Notes under the pieces: generated by a model
What the model saw: only the letters and a program-made list of their open reading frames with translations
What the model was told of the DNA's origin: nothing
The model's database searches: none
NCBI GenBank assembly: GCA_036971615.1
Contig: JAYKKR010000035.1
Span: 248,001-312,000 of the forward strand
From: Amyloporia xantha
Taxonomy: Eukaryota; Basidiomycota; Agaricomycetes; Polyporales; Adustoporiaceae
Length of the DNA stretch: 64,000 nt
Direction: 5' to 3'
Translations under genes and position numbers: made by a program
Shown: positions 21,460 to 33,120 of the stretch, piece by piece
How the letters are laid out: every line of letters starts with the position of its first letter
How positions within the stretch are numbered: the stretch's first letter is position 1

Positions 21460-22091
21460 GTGCAGAAGACAACGGTGGGTGACTGTTTCACAGCTTTTCT
21501 CAAATTCTCATCATGTTCTATAGGTCGCAATCACTGGTATATACACGGAACCAGTGTACACCATCGTCTATCTGCATGGACTCTTGTTTGATGTGTACAG
21601 TAGGTAACTGGTCTCGAACATGGCTGGCCCAGGGATGAACATTCATACATACTGCTGATCTTCGTGTTCTTCTCTCCATACATGCCAGTACTCTTTATCT
21701 ATGCTAGCTATCCTTCAGTTGGTTCCCTTGTTCTTGCTGACAAAACATGCTCTCCTGTTGCTTTGATTGCCACATACACGCGGTATTACTTTTTAGTGCT
21801 GATCTGCTTATGGACTTGTCTAGCTTCTTGTTATGTGCTTTGTCTAACACTTTGCTGATTACCTGCTCTACTTCTTGCTGCTTTTTTCACTTAATATTCC
21901 TACTTTGCTTATTGGACTTTAATGGTCATATATAGCTTTTGGTGTTGATCACCATAGGTACTGGCCAAGTTTTGCTTTACTATGGTATTGATGAACTTAC
22001 CTGCAATCTTATGGACACTTTGTGATGTTCTTAAACTGACTGAAGAATTGGACGAACATACTTTGAATGAGCTTTCAAGGCCTTTTTAAAT
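21460..22091. other. AT-rich 3' flank of the accessory gene, no gene seen
   Basis: Composition drops to AT-rich after the stop at 21459. Short open frames near 21664-21935 are rich in Cys, Leu and Phe and look like chance. Probably the subterminal part of the Plavaka element. Confidence 0.55.
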
Positions 22092-22398
22092 ACTTTATAT
22101 TACTTATGGATTCTTATAGACCTATTCAGATGCTTTAATGTTTAAATAAAAAATGCTTTGATGTTCTTAAAGGTCTTTGAGAATGCTTTAGTGTTCTTAC
22201 AGATCTACAAAAAATGTTTTAATATACTTAAAGTTCTTTAAAAACACTTTATATTACTTATGGATTCTTATAGACCTATTCAGATGCTTTAATGTTCAAA
22301 TAAAAAATGCTTTGATGTTCTTAAAGGTCTTTGAGAATGCTTTAGTGTTCTTACAGATCTACAAAAATGTTTTAATATACTTAAAGTTCTTTAAAAAC
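22092..22398. repeat. 154-bp tandem duplication
   Basis: Unit 22092-22245 is repeated at 22246-22398 with very few differences (one A shorter in a poly-A run, one T/C change). Within each unit, words like GTTCTTAAAGGTCTTTGAGAA recur in diverged form. Likely a subterminal repeat of the surrounding element. Confidence 0.9.
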
Positions 22399-22801
22399 AC
22401 TTTATTGTTCTTATAGTATTCTTATGAACAACTTACAAGCCAGGCTAGACCCATTGTTCTTAATCTGAGACTTTACTGATTCTTAAGAGTCACTTAAGGC
22501 TTCAATGGGGCCTAAGCACAGCTTCAGTTAGTGATAATCAAGCTTACTGTTATCCTACAAAACAGTTAGAAAAGCAAAGGTGTGAACTTAGCTGTCTTAT
22601 TGTCTTATATGCTCCTCAAATACTTCTTAATAGACCTTGATCAAATCCATAAGTCTGGGAAAGTGATATAATACAAGTTTAAGCACAACCAAAGTGAGGG
22701 GATCGTATTAATTAAGATCACTTGGCCTTAATTAAGTGTGTCATGTCTTATTATTATCTCAACCATTGGTGTACTTATGGACTTGCCCAAGACAAAAAAG
22801 A

Positions 22802-22831
22802 CAAAAAAGACAAAGTTGACATTTCCTGATG
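22802..22831 (-). repeat. inner right inverted end (Plavaka family)
   Basis: Read on the minus strand it starts CATCAGGAAATGTCAACTTT, matching 25 of 30 bases of the left end at 7167. The bases AA flank both this end and the left end at 7165-7166, so a 15.7-kb element ending here is possible. Confidence 0.6.
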
Positions 22832-23269
22832 AATCTTGATGGTCATGACTAGATATAAGTCAATCATGTTATGACAAGTTATTTTCAGTATGAGAAGGGT
22901 ACAAGAGGGTTTTGCACAGATTACTTATATTTTCTCACTATTATCCCAATTACTTCAGTGCACTGGATGCAGTTTAGGATATTTTCGACAACAATACTCT
23001 AAAGATATTCTAAAGACAGTCAGAATAACCTTGGCATTTTACAGTGAACAAAATCCTAACATTATTCAATTAAGATTCTAATCTTTTGACCACATTTACA
23101 ATATGTTCCAACCTACACAATATACTTACCACACTTTTAAAGTACTGAATAGTGGATTATGCTAAAGGTATTTTGACTAACTTTATAATATTTTCACCAT
23201 ATCGCACTCAACAATATTCTAAACCACATCCAGTGGTGCTACATAATTTTGTGTCATTATTACACATTA

Positions 23270-23292
23270 CCATGGGGGTTTTTTCCTGATGC
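23270..23292 (-). repeat. transposon-end-like sequence (right)
   Basis: Read on the minus strand it begins CATCAGGAAAAAACCCCC, similar to the plus-strand word at 3537. Possible partner end of an older element; pairing is uncertain. Confidence 0.4.
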
Positions 23293-23368
23293 TGGCTGTG
23301 TACCTACATCCAGTGATCGTCTTATTTTCAGCTTAGTTCACTTATTGCCTTATATAAGACAAATAAGT

Positions 23369-23398
23369 ACAATAAGACAGATTTGACATTTCCTGATG
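23369..23398 (-). repeat. outer right inverted end (Plavaka family)
   Basis: Read on the minus strand it starts CATCAGGAAATGTCAAATCT, matching 28 of 30 bases of the left end at 7167, and shares a following TGTACTTA word. Best match to the left end. Confidence 0.65.
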
Positions 23399-23730
23399 CT
23401 AACGGACCGTCATATAATCGTCTTAGTATGACCATCAGGCAAGCGCGCCCTAAGACGTTCACCACCTGGAGAATGCATGGCGAAAATCCGAAACACTTGA
23501 CTTAGCACATTAAAGTAAGTGTCAATGCTTCCATTAGCTGTCCATCTGAGCCTTTCTAACAGCTGTTTCCTACAGATCTTCTATATTAGACGGAGACTTA
23601 ATAATATAATACCATTATGTCAGTACCCACTGCTTTGTTCATAGAAATAAACGAGTAAACTTCCGAGCCGACATAGGAACTCTGATTGATTCATATGCTG
23701 ATGTGCTGCTCATTCTGACATTAGGAGCAG

Positions 23731-23768
23731 GTCTTCCGTCTTCCGTCTTCCGTCTTCCATCTTCCGTC
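23731..23768. repeat. heptamer microsatellite (GTCTTCC)n
   Basis: Four GTCTTCC units in a row followed by an ATCTTCC variant and a partial unit. Confidence 0.9.
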
Positions 23769-24439
23769 ACAATCTCCATTTGACTCTACATGTCTCTCGT
23801 CTCAGCCATGGGTGTCTACTACTCCAATCCTCTCGTCATTCGTAAGACTTTCAGCGTCAGCACTGATGCCGTGCCGAGTTACACAGACTGCGCGCCCAGC
23901 AAGACGCCCCGCCACTGTCAGAGTGTCACGACTTCCATCACCTGCAGGCGCCTCTCAATGCCGCCATGTGCGCGCAGATAATGTCCGGGACGCTGCAGAA
24001 CAGACGAAGCGCCCTGTCCACTTTGAACAGTATGCCAGCACAGATTCTCCGACTGCGTTCCCTGTCAGCCTACCTCGCCATCGCTAAGCCCGGGACCGCT
24101 ACCCAGCGCAAGAGACAGTCTTAAAAGTGAGCTCTCCGTGTTTGGACTAATTCGTACAAGACCATGGGCTAACTCACTTCGCTATTGAGATCCTCGAGGA
24201 TGTGCTCCGTCCTGCCCAGCCTCACGAACGTCGCCACTCAAAAATGCGCAACCGTCCATACCGGCTGAGACTGCGCTGCACACCGGTGGACGATCCTAAG
24301 TTTGGACGAATTCGATCTCGTACTGCTCTGGGCAGCTGTTGAGCGAAGGTCAGCATCCCTCCCTCTCTTGCCCTCGTCCTTCTCCTTCCTGTGTCTCTCT
24401 CGAGTGCCCCCGTTTCCTGCTTGCCGCATATTTTCTATC

Positions 24440-25255
24440 CGTGATTGGACTTGGAAGCAGGCAGTAGGTCATTCTCATCCGATAGCAGAGAAAGTGTTCC
24501 TAACATGGTCACAGGATATCATCGCCAAAGATCCAAGCACACATAGGGCAGCGTTCGTTCCGATCATTCTAGGAAGTGACAAGACAACGGTCTCCGTCGC
24601 AGCGGGTTAGACAGAGTACTATCCACTCTATATCGGCATAGGAAATACGCATAACAACGTCCGTCGGGCACATCGGAATGCAATTGCGTTACTTGGGTTT
24701 CTAGCAATACCGAAAAGTAAGTACCACGTTCATATCAAAACTCCTCTCTGACATAGCTATACAGCGGACAGACGTTACAAGAATGATCCCAAATTCCGTA
24801 AATTCCGCCGACAGCTCTTCCACTCATCGCTATCGAGGATTTTCATGTCTCTCAAGAAGGCAACGACGACACCTGAAGTTATTCGCTGCGCGGACGACTA
24901 CTTTCATCGCGTCTTGTACGGACTGGGACCTTATATCGCAGATGATCCTGAGCAAGTACTTCTCGTGTGGCAGGGGTGGTGTGCCTGGTATGTGTTAGGT
25001 TTATGTTCTTGGTTCTGCACTACTAATCAGATTGGTACTTTAGATGCATCGCTATAAATAACGATCTCGATGGACCTAACGCCGAGCGCCGCTCCCGTAC
25101 ACATACAGACATACTGGTTGAAGAACAGCAACTAGGAGACCTGTGGGAAGAGTATAGCATTGTCGGCGACATTGTGGTAAGTTTTCACTCTCGGGTCATG
25201 ATTTGTTTCCTGTTCTTTTTTCTGTTCTGTCTTCTCTTGATTCTTCGTACCGCTG
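24440..25255 (+). pseudogene. second Plavaka transposase copy, internal fragment
   Basis: Corresponds to the end of exon 3 through exon 6 of the transposase at 7.5-18.6 kb, on the opposite strand, with the same intron positions. Seen: [83 protein letters not shown] and LWEEYSIVGDIV. A CAG to TAG change at 24608-24610 breaks the frame. Similarity to the first copy starts near 24440 and stops about 75 bases into the intron that follows GDIV. The N-terminal finger region and the whole C-terminal half are not found in this window. Protein identity to the first copy is high by eye, so the two copies are related but not recent duplicates. Confidence 0.85.
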
Positions 25256-25349
25256 GCATGCTATCACACGAGTATTTGACCTCAAGGACGATCTAGATCT
25301 CAGCACTTCACACGCCTACCTTCGCCGGCCCCCTACCACACTCGCAACT

Positions 25350-26216
25350 TGAGCAGCGCTACATCAGAGTCACCAGTGGCTTCCAGATTTCAATTACTTC
25401 TGTACTTCTCCTGTCGCCGATATCTTTCTCCTCCATCAACGTCTCCACTTATTTGCGACATCACCCGATTACTGCGATCCCCGAATAGTGGTCGTCCAAG
25501 ACGAAGATTTTTCGAGCTCGTTTGTTCCTCTGGGTGGTCCCGTGCTCGAAGAATAGGATGAACGTCGTTGCAGGGAGAGTGAGAAAAGGGAGCGGAAGAG
25601 AATCAGATGGTTGCAGCGCGAGGAGCGGCTCAGGGCTTGTCAGCAGATATGGGAGACATTTGAGGTGTCGAGGGAGGGCAACAATGCGAAGGTGGCGAGG
25701 AGGAAGGGGGAGGAGGAGGCAAGACGAAAGCGGAGGATGGAGCAGGAGGCAAAGGAGCGAGAGAAGGAACGGGAGGCGAAAGAACGAGAGCTGGAGTTGC
25801 TGCGCCATACCCGACAGCTCCGGATCAGCGCTCTGACTCGACGTCCCCCACTATACTACAGTGCCCTTCCTTCCGAGCGACAGTCAAAGCGCCAGTTTCC
25901 TGCTCGTGCGGTCGAGGTCCATCCACTTCAGTATTCCATCATCCCCATGAACCCCAGTCGCTCGCCGTCCCCCTCCTACGGCATTTCACCCCCTTCAACG
26001 CCAGATGGACATACACTCACCATACCCAGGATACAGCACGAGCTGTCCCTCCAACATCTGCGGAGTCTCAACCGGATGGTCTATTTTGCTGACGTCGTCG
26101 TGAGCATGCAAGATCCTCTCTTTCCCAAGGATGGCAGACTCAGCTCTAGGGCAGTGGCAAGGCTCAGTCCAGCGCATAGGGATCTATTCGCGAGCTTGCT
26201 CGAGCCTGTTGATTGA
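25350..26216 (+). pseudogene. unidentified coding-like relic next to the second Plavaka copy
   Basis: One plus-strand frame is open from about 25350 to a stop at 26216 except for a TAG at 25554-25556. It reads through WLPDFNYFCTSPVADIFLL, PRIVVVQDEDFSSSFVPLGG, a long charged helix rich in Arg, Glu and Lys (about 25600-25800, likely coiled coil), then PPLYYSALPSERQ, a Ser/Pro linker and LSLQHLRSLNRMVYFADVV. The pattern (structured, charged helix, linker, structured) looks like a real protein but I do not recognise the family. It begins where the transposase intron homology ends, the position at which the first copy carries its host-gene block. Confidence 0.5.
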
Positions 26217-27164
26217 GCGAACGGCGAGCGCCCGATTGCCAAGGGGAAGGCTCGAGAAGGGTCGCATAACAAGCAGACCAGTGTACAGCAGAGTAAGACA
26301 AGGAAGTCGTGCATAAATTAATCACTGGCGTCCGCTTCACCGTGAACGTCGCTCAGCGCATCTGCAGTCTCTTTGTTAGTGTCCACTATCACCCGCTCTG
26401 ATTTTTGGTTCTCATTTGGCAGCTGCTCGTCGCGCTCAACCACATTGACGGCTCTCACCACGCCCTTGCCCTCCCTCTGTCGCTTGAATCGCCTTCCCAC
26501 TCGCATTCGTCCCTAGCCTGTGTCCCGTCATTGCCGGCGTCCTTCGCACCATTCACTGGCATGCAGCCAGCCTCCTTCTACGCCTGTCCCGCCATGTGAT
26601 AATCCGCTGCCTCCATCTTCTACCTTCCCTGTTTGTTCACAGAAGAAGTTATGTCCCTTCGACATTATCCGTGTCGTCTACGTACATGAGGGGATTTCTC
26701 ATTGAGAACGTCGTCGACGGAGGGTCAGGTGGAGATTCGGCGCGTAAGCCGCTCGGCGTCGACTTTGATGGACATGGCAGCTCAGTTCCGAAGAGCGTAC
26801 GTGAAAGCGACAGAGCGACACTATTCAGCATGGAAACAGACTCGTACTCTCGGTCCAGATCTGGTTCGCGCAGCCGCCGGGGCTCCCGCTCCCCTTCTAG
26901 GTTGCTTTGGCGGTCCCGCCGTACTGCCGTTTCGACCCTGCCTTCTAGGCGGCGTGGTAAGCCGATGTATCTTTACGATTTGAACATGGCAAACAACTGT
27001 CTACATGGGTAAGGGGCTCGTGTGTTTACATCTGGACAAAGCCCTGTATTACGAGTGTCAAAGTTGATGTATAGTAAGATGTCCATAAAGCGTGAGGCCC
27101 TGGTCCAAGTGAGAGTGGTGTAATGCCTCTCGGCGGCGCAGCGTGTCAACTCCAACACTCCCCC
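26217..27164. other. no gene seen
   Basis: Open frames occur on both strands (for example near 26600-27010 plus and 26318-26506 minus), but they are short, Ser/Arg/Pro-biased and without domains. Confidence 0.45.
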
Positions 27165-28661
27165 TTAAGCTAGCCGTGGTCGAATAGGACTCTGTCGACG
27201 TGGTGATCGCGAACGACGTCGATTCCAGGAGCCGTAACGACTAGAGCGTTGAGGAGCGTCACGATGTGGGGACCAGTGATGGTCAGCTCTTGAAGGAGAC
27301 CGACCTCGACGTCCAAAAGGAAAGGAGTGACGCGCTCGCTGAGCCCTCTCAGGTCGGTTCACCATCTCATTCCGATTTCTCGTGGGAGAAGGACGTCGGA
27401 AGGCTGAGACAGGATTGCGAGGAGTAAGGCTTCGGCCTCGCTGTTCAATTGTTGGTCTCGCGGGAGGATCCAACGCGGGCGGTGGGAGCGAGAGCAGTTC
27501 CGTTGCAGGGACCGACGTAAGATCATCAACCTTGGCAAGCTCCGCATTGGGGACCACTGCCATTCCGTTAGCAAAGACGAAAGCAGGAGGCAAAGAGAGG
27601 AGCAAAGGGGAAGGCCCTAAATCAATTCACTCACTGTTACGCCAGTCCTCGTTGGGTGGTTCCCAATCAGAAGGCACATCCTCCTCGTACAGTTCTTCCA
27701 TCTCTTTTTTCTTCCGCTCTGCTCGACGTAGGGCCTTGGACGATTTCAGGTAATTCGGGAGTACGTGGTGATCTCCTTCATCGTAGTATTCCCTTGACAG
27801 TCGTTCATCCAAAAGCCGTGGAGGGACGACACGCGCATGTCGAGGGGGCAAGGACTCATTGATGATGAACCAAACCGGGACACCGGTGAATACAAGACGC
27901 TTCAGGGTTTCGTTATCGGGTTCTGGCAGCCAGCACCCCACAGCAGGGTTGACGGAAAGTGGCTGCGCTAGGTGCCCCGAGTGATAGGCCCCCCAGACGT
28001 GCTGGAACCACGAAAAGGCGCGTAGTTCCACTATGAAACGCTGCAGCTGAGCTACGTTCTGACGGTGTTGCAGGAGGGACAGCGTCAGACAGCCCTCGTT
28101 CTTCAATCTCTCTACGTCTCGAGGCCTAGTGTCGATGAAGATTTTCTCGGCCGGTCGTATGGCGGCTACTGACGCGGCTTGTCGTTCCCCCTCGAGAAGA
28201 GTGATTAAAGCGTCCCAGAACGAACGCTCCGGACTCCCCTTGTGATTTGACCAATTGCCGGTACGAAAGGTGGCAGGCGTGCCCTTGTCGTTCTCTGGCT
28301 CAAGGGTGACGTAGGCAGGGTCGAGGAGGCCTTCGCTCGAGAGGCGTTCGTAGGCGTAGGCTCGATGCGGTGCTTTCCCGTCGAACCATCCGGGCTGGAA
28401 GGTCCATTCGTGGGGACCTTGCCGTCCGTCCGCGAAAGTCTGAGGATTTTCTCCAGCGCGCGGCGGGACAGGAGGAATATAATCTGCATTCGGCGAGACG
28501 GCATAGCATCCTTCCGAGAGGGCGAAATAAGAGCGCGTAACACAATGTCCTCGGTAAAGTCGCCAAGTACTGTCCCGTACGGACAGACGAGATGGCAAGG
28601 TGCTGACAATGTCGGTAGGGAACGTCGTCACCGTGTTGTAAGCTTGAGCAGAACGCTTCAT
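27165..28661 (-). CDS. conserved basidiomycete protein with RS-rich tail, 472 aa
   Basis: Two exons, 27635-28661 and 27165-27556, separated by a 78-nt GT-AG intron, give 1419 nt in frame. The N-terminal 340 residues look globular, with PHEWTFQPGWFDGKAPHRAY, GNWSNHKGSPERSFWDALI, IFIDTRPRD and a GVPVWFI motif near residue 265. I know that last motif from lineage-expanded hypothetical proteins of polypore-type fungi, without a known function. The C-terminal 100 residues are rich in Arg-Ser and Arg-Pro (RSPSRADHHW, RRRSRSPRRQSP), as in RNA-associated proteins. The start at 28661 is the first ATG of the frame. No lesion is seen, which contrasts with the broken genes downstream. Confidence 0.7.
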
Positions 28662-28919
28662 TTCGGTGATGGAGGCACGGTCCGGCTGTCAGACACGAAC
28701 CAAGAAGGAGATAGAGTGAAATGGACGCGAGTCGTGAGGAGAGAAGTAAAGTAAGGAGGTGAAGCGCTAGCGGAATGCGCGGACTGTCACGTGAGCGTAA
28801 CCTACCCATAGGCGGATTCAGTACCTGTTTCTATAGCCCCTACTCACATCAGCTGTGGAAGATTACAAACAAGTCGAACACAGTGCTGTACATTGCGTTA
28901 GTAGTCTCTCGCGCTACGC

Positions 28920-30763
28920 AGAAACCGGAGTTTGACACCGAGACCCATGCGGCTAGCGCTGCGGCAGGCATCTTCAGGTCGGCGGGCTCACCGCCACAGT
29001 ATCTCGAAGAGTGCGAATCAGACGAAATGGTCTCTGCCCTGAGCATCGATGGAGATTTCGAAGACCCAATTGAGATTGACGAGACGTTCACCCAAAGAAG
29101 CCGCTTCCTTGGAACAGTCAAGATCGTCGTCGAGTCGACCACCTTTTGGTGAGTTCTCCCTCCTCCAGGCCTGTGGGAGCACTGCCTGGACGCACTTTTC
29201 TTCTCCTACTTCTCGTGAACGAAGGGCGCACAAAGAGGTTCTATGCTATGCCTCGTCTTTCTTCCAGGCCGTACTCAGCGGTGAGTGGGCAGAGACTGGC
29301 AGACCGCAGTCTATGTCCTCCGTCATTGCTATTTCTCTGATCTCAGCTGCCATCCGTACCAGGAGGTCGCTCCAAGGTGGAAGACTCCAGAGATGACTTT
29401 TGCACCAGTTGACCCGGACCTGGATACCAATGAGGTCGATTTGGATGTCGATCAGGACTTAGACGAGCGAGGGTCAGACGAGGAGGCAATTGATAAAGCC
29501 AAAGCCAGGGAAAGCGGTCTACATAAATCGGGGAGCAGTTCTGCATCTCCTTCTACTAGTACAATGATGCTGAGCGAGAAGGGGAAGCAGAAGCCTTCTG
29601 AGCTGAAAGGTCTACGTCGTACGAAGGCGAAAAGTTCGGATGCGATCATCATTCTAAAGGAGAGAAGGTATGCAGCCTGTCCGTATTTTGGCACCTGAAG
29701 CTTCACGTATCCTGCAGGCGAACACGTTTCACGACTCCCTCAAATTCGTTTACCCACAGTAAGTCTGTGTTTGACCCTGTGGACCGCATGCACAAACCTA
29801 TTAACCTTTCTACCAGTCTCGTCTGCACTATTACCTGGAACAATGTTGAGGGACTCATGAACATCGCGCATAAGTCGCACGTGGCTGCGCTCGAACGCGA
29901 GTGCCTCACGTTTTTACTGATGCACGCGGCCGGACGCCCACCCAAGGCCATGCGCATCGCCGAGCTCTTTGGTGAGGAAGAGCTCTACTGCGAGTCAAGC
30001 CGCTTCTGTTCTCGACAACCCTGGTGGCTGGAGCAAGGAGGAACTCAGCACACTTAGTCAGGAGACACTGTTGAAGCTTGAGAAACGGTGGGAGTCATAT
30101 GCCTCTGGTGCGTGCGTAAGAAATTGAAGTAATGCCTTGTGAAATTTGCCGCAGGCGGACATGGTTCTTGGAGCGCGTGCTGAAGCTTGGATTGATCCAA
30201 GTTGCGAAGGAGTATCGATGTGTTTCAGCCTTACCCGCCGGCGGGGAACTCCTTCATATTTACTCTCTGTAGTGCGCAACGTGCCCTGATCCAGCTAATT
30301 GTGCCCGCCTCCTCGAGGAGAAATGGAGACAGGCGCATTATGCAATGTTTCGCTTCTGCAAGTGTCAGAGATCGATGTATGTTTTCTTGGCCTGGTCCTG
30401 ATCTCTCCGTGCACAGGTCCTTGCCAGCCATCGATGGTCTTCCGCTATTTATAGACATTAGAGTGCGTGAGTCCCCCGCTCTCCCTTATACACCTCAGCT
30501 GTCAGACTACGGCTAAAGCATTTATCGCAACACGTGAGTAATATCGGTTCTCTTTGAAATACTTACCGATGCTATATAACATGGCAGTTTTTGATCGTAT
30601 GTTTTCTCTGGGTGTGCGAGGCAGTGGAACAGACATTGCACGCGTTGCAACCGCTGCTGGCGCCTCGACCGGACCACGACGCCATTTCTTGTTCAGCACA
30701 TTGAAGGGCGAGCAGGCTACTCGTGGCAAACGGTCTGTCTTAGAGGATATTCACTATAGCTAG
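28920..30763 (+). pseudogene. BTB/POZ-domain protein, broken
   Basis: Fungal BTB protein of the type that carries an insert between two halves of the domain. Seen: EECESDEMVSALSIDGDFEDPIE, TVKIVVESTTF, then after an intron WAHKEVLCYASSFFQAVLSG (the BTB core), an acidic linker with PDLDTNEVDLDVDQDL, ANTFHDSLKFVYPH, ITWNNVEGLMNIAHKSHVAAL, TWFLERVLKLGLIQVAKEY and LFDRMFSLGVRGSG near the end. At least three frame breaks are visible: two between 29335 and 29400 and one near 30005 (the protein needs a shift to read VLDNPGGWSKEEL). GT-AG introns remain, so it is a DNA copy or a decayed resident gene. Confidence 0.75.
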
Positions 30764-30985
30764 CCCGGGTCTCATGAAGTATAGATGGATCCTACTCCGA
30801 ATACGTATAATAATTAGCCAGTGTGAGATGAATACATATTCATAAGAACTGGGCATATTTAAGACATTATATGAGCGTGCAAATGAGTCTGACAATACAA
30901 GTTGGTGGCAAAGGGGGCGGGGATATCCAACATGCGAATCCAACGCAACCACAGAAACCGAACGAAATAGAGGTGCTGGGTGCTA

Positions 30986-31840
30986 TCAGCTAATTGGAGG
31001 CGGATGCTCGAATACGAGGGGCGCGTTTTCTACGAGCCACTCCATGCAGCGCGTGGTGCCAGCCATGTCGCCGATATCGTTCATGAAGTTATCGAGATCG
31101 CATTAGTGTAGCTATGAGCGTTTTCATGTCAATACGTAAAGCAGATTCGCAACAAGAACACATACCCCCAAATACTACTCCGAGGTTTCTGGCGTTCATG
31201 CGATTCACGTCGCTGTGCTGGCTCACCCTGAACGGATTACGTTGTCAGACACTGCAGTCTTGGAGATGCTGGAGAACGCACCTGTGCAGATATAACATCA
31301 ACGCACGAGTCGTGTAGTAGTGTTTCTTCGGTAGCTCAGTCAGTCTCAGATAACGCCTTGCGTTTTGCAGCAGGATCACGAATGCCAGCAGCGCCAGTGA
31401 ATTTCGCATCCAATGCATACGTCAGGAGGGGATCGGGCAATGCCCTGAGATACGACTTCAGGACAGAAGTTACGTTGCAAATACCGTTGAACCGGTCGGT
31501 GTCTCGAAGATCGAACGTACGATAGTCGCCGCGTTCGAACAGCTGGGTGATCGTCTTGACTTGACTCGAGCCTCCAGTCTTCCGATATATGCCTTCGCAG
31601 TCTAGAGCTACGCAGAGAAATGCGATGAGTACTAATACCATGCAAGTGATAGAGACATACCAAGCGCATCCACGGCTTCTAAACATTTTTCGACAATGAT
31701 AGGGACAAGGCGCGGCTCACCTTCGGCCTTCGGCCTCCGCGCGTACTTGCTCGACTAAATCGCGCCCAAACATAGAAGGGGCTACAGGAACCATAGTCAA
31801 AATTTATGTCGTGGGACAGCGTACGAAGTGGCGCGAAAGC
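30986..31840 (-). pseudogene. RhoGAP-domain fragment
   Basis: RhoGAP domains stimulate GTP hydrolysis by Rho GTPases. On the minus strand: FGRDLVEQVRAEA (about 31730-31770), CEGIYRKTGG with the catalytic arginine finger, DLRDTDRFNGICNVTSVLKSY, LPDPLLTYALDAKF, SQHSDVNRMNARNLGVVFG near 31180-31235 and MEWLVENAPLVFEH before the stop at 30986. A 7-bp tandem duplication of GCCGAAG near 31720-31735 shifts the frame, and another break lies around 31250. The upstream part, to about 32280, may be more of the same gene but is too decayed to call. Confidence 0.75.
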
Positions 31841-32899
31841 TTGGGCAGTTTCTTCACGACTGGGCATCTGCTGTGAGCACGAGGTTTGGACATGATGGAC
31901 AAATCGTATATGCACAGCGACACTGCGATCTGCACCAATACATTAACGAGCATATTCATCTATACAAGCACAGAATTTCTCACTTGTACAGCGCAGCTGA
32001 GAGCCCCACATCTTATCGCCGCAGTGGTCGCGTCGTGCTACACGTAAAACACTGATCTGCTGGAAGACGGGCTCTTTGCGCCCCTTGGATCTGGCGGTAT
32101 CAGGTGAACATGTCCTAGCATACTGACCCATCTCAGGCGAATAAAGTCCACGTACTTCGGATCCTGCAGAAGCATCACACCTGTTTAGATTCACAACATC
32201 CCTGTTTGAACATTCCCCGATGTGCACTTTGCCTTGTGGGCTGTCGCGGGGTAGAAATTTACTCGTCGTACGAAGCAACCGATAGACATCTTTTGTCTGT
32301 GAGTGTTAATACTCTACAGAAAGCAGATTATCGAAATATCTCATACCTGTTCTGATACAGCGACTCGACTTGGAGGGCTTATCGAATCAGAAGTTGGATT
32401 GCTTTGTATTAACGACGTTCGAGGCTTTCAATGAAAATTAATTCCCCGGTGAAAGACCACTTTTACTTGAAATTACTGACGCTAGGAATTTGATCGAGAT
32501 GTGAAGTGGCATCCGTTGAATGGTTGAAGTAGATATGCTTGGTGGTATGAGGCGAACAAGGTCCGCCATATAGCACGCTGATCTCCTATGGAATGTCGCT
32601 GGCACAGGAGGTGTACACATCATCTTGAGAGCTCAGCCATGCCACTGAAAGAAGACACTAGCCTACGAAGAGCACGTGCAAGTTGAATATAGGCGGCCAG
32701 TGGGCGGCGACACCGAAGATGGGAGCAGTAGTGCATTTAATGAGATTGCAGTGCCAGGACATGGATAGTCAAAGTGAAGAAATGTCGTGTTGACGCTGTG
32801 CGGAGGAGCTGTCGTCGGTGACCAGCTTTGGAACTAGAACGGTACCAAACGGGACGGAGGGTCCACTCAGCCAGGCGCAACAGCATCCCTCTCCGAGTC

Positions 32900-33110
32900 A
32901 GACACCATGGTAGGACTCAAACATCCCAGCCTGAAATTCTTGATGCATTCCACGGGACTGACTTCTCGGTAAGAGGCAATACGCCCATGATCGTCTGGAA
33001 ATACTTGGTGAACTTATCTGTGCGAATAAAGATCGGGGCGTCTTGTTCGTACGATACGGGAACAGTGGGACCACAACATGATGCAATAAGATACGGACTC
33101 ATGGAAATGG
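32900..33110 (-). pseudogene. VPH1: V-ATPase subunit a, second piece
   Basis: Contains RTNKTP and RTDKFTKYFQTIMG, matching the RTNKTPPTFHRTNKFT...FQTIMDAYG region that follows the N-terminal domain of V-ATPase subunit a. Frames are broken. It continues the reading of the piece at 34595-35911, but about 1.5 kb of eIF2B-delta relic lies between. Confidence 0.65.
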
Positions 33111-33120
33111 TCACAGAAAC

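Larger units (their letters stand above)
7167..23398. mobile_element. composite Plavaka (CACTA-like) DNA transposon
   Basis: A 30-base end at 7167-7196 (CATCAGCAAATGTCAAATTT...) matches 28 of 30 bases of the inverted sequence ending at 23398, and 25 of 30 of a second inverted end at 22831, so the right boundary is one of these two. Between them lie a transposase gene (minus) and an accessory gene (plus) that diverge from a 324-bp spacer, both with complete reading frames. The size, about 16 kb, is inflated by a 7.2-kb block of host-gene fragments inside a transposase intron. Flanks inside the ends are AT-rich, as expected for subterminal regions. Without an empty site the exact borders and target duplication cannot be fixed. 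Confidence 0.75.
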
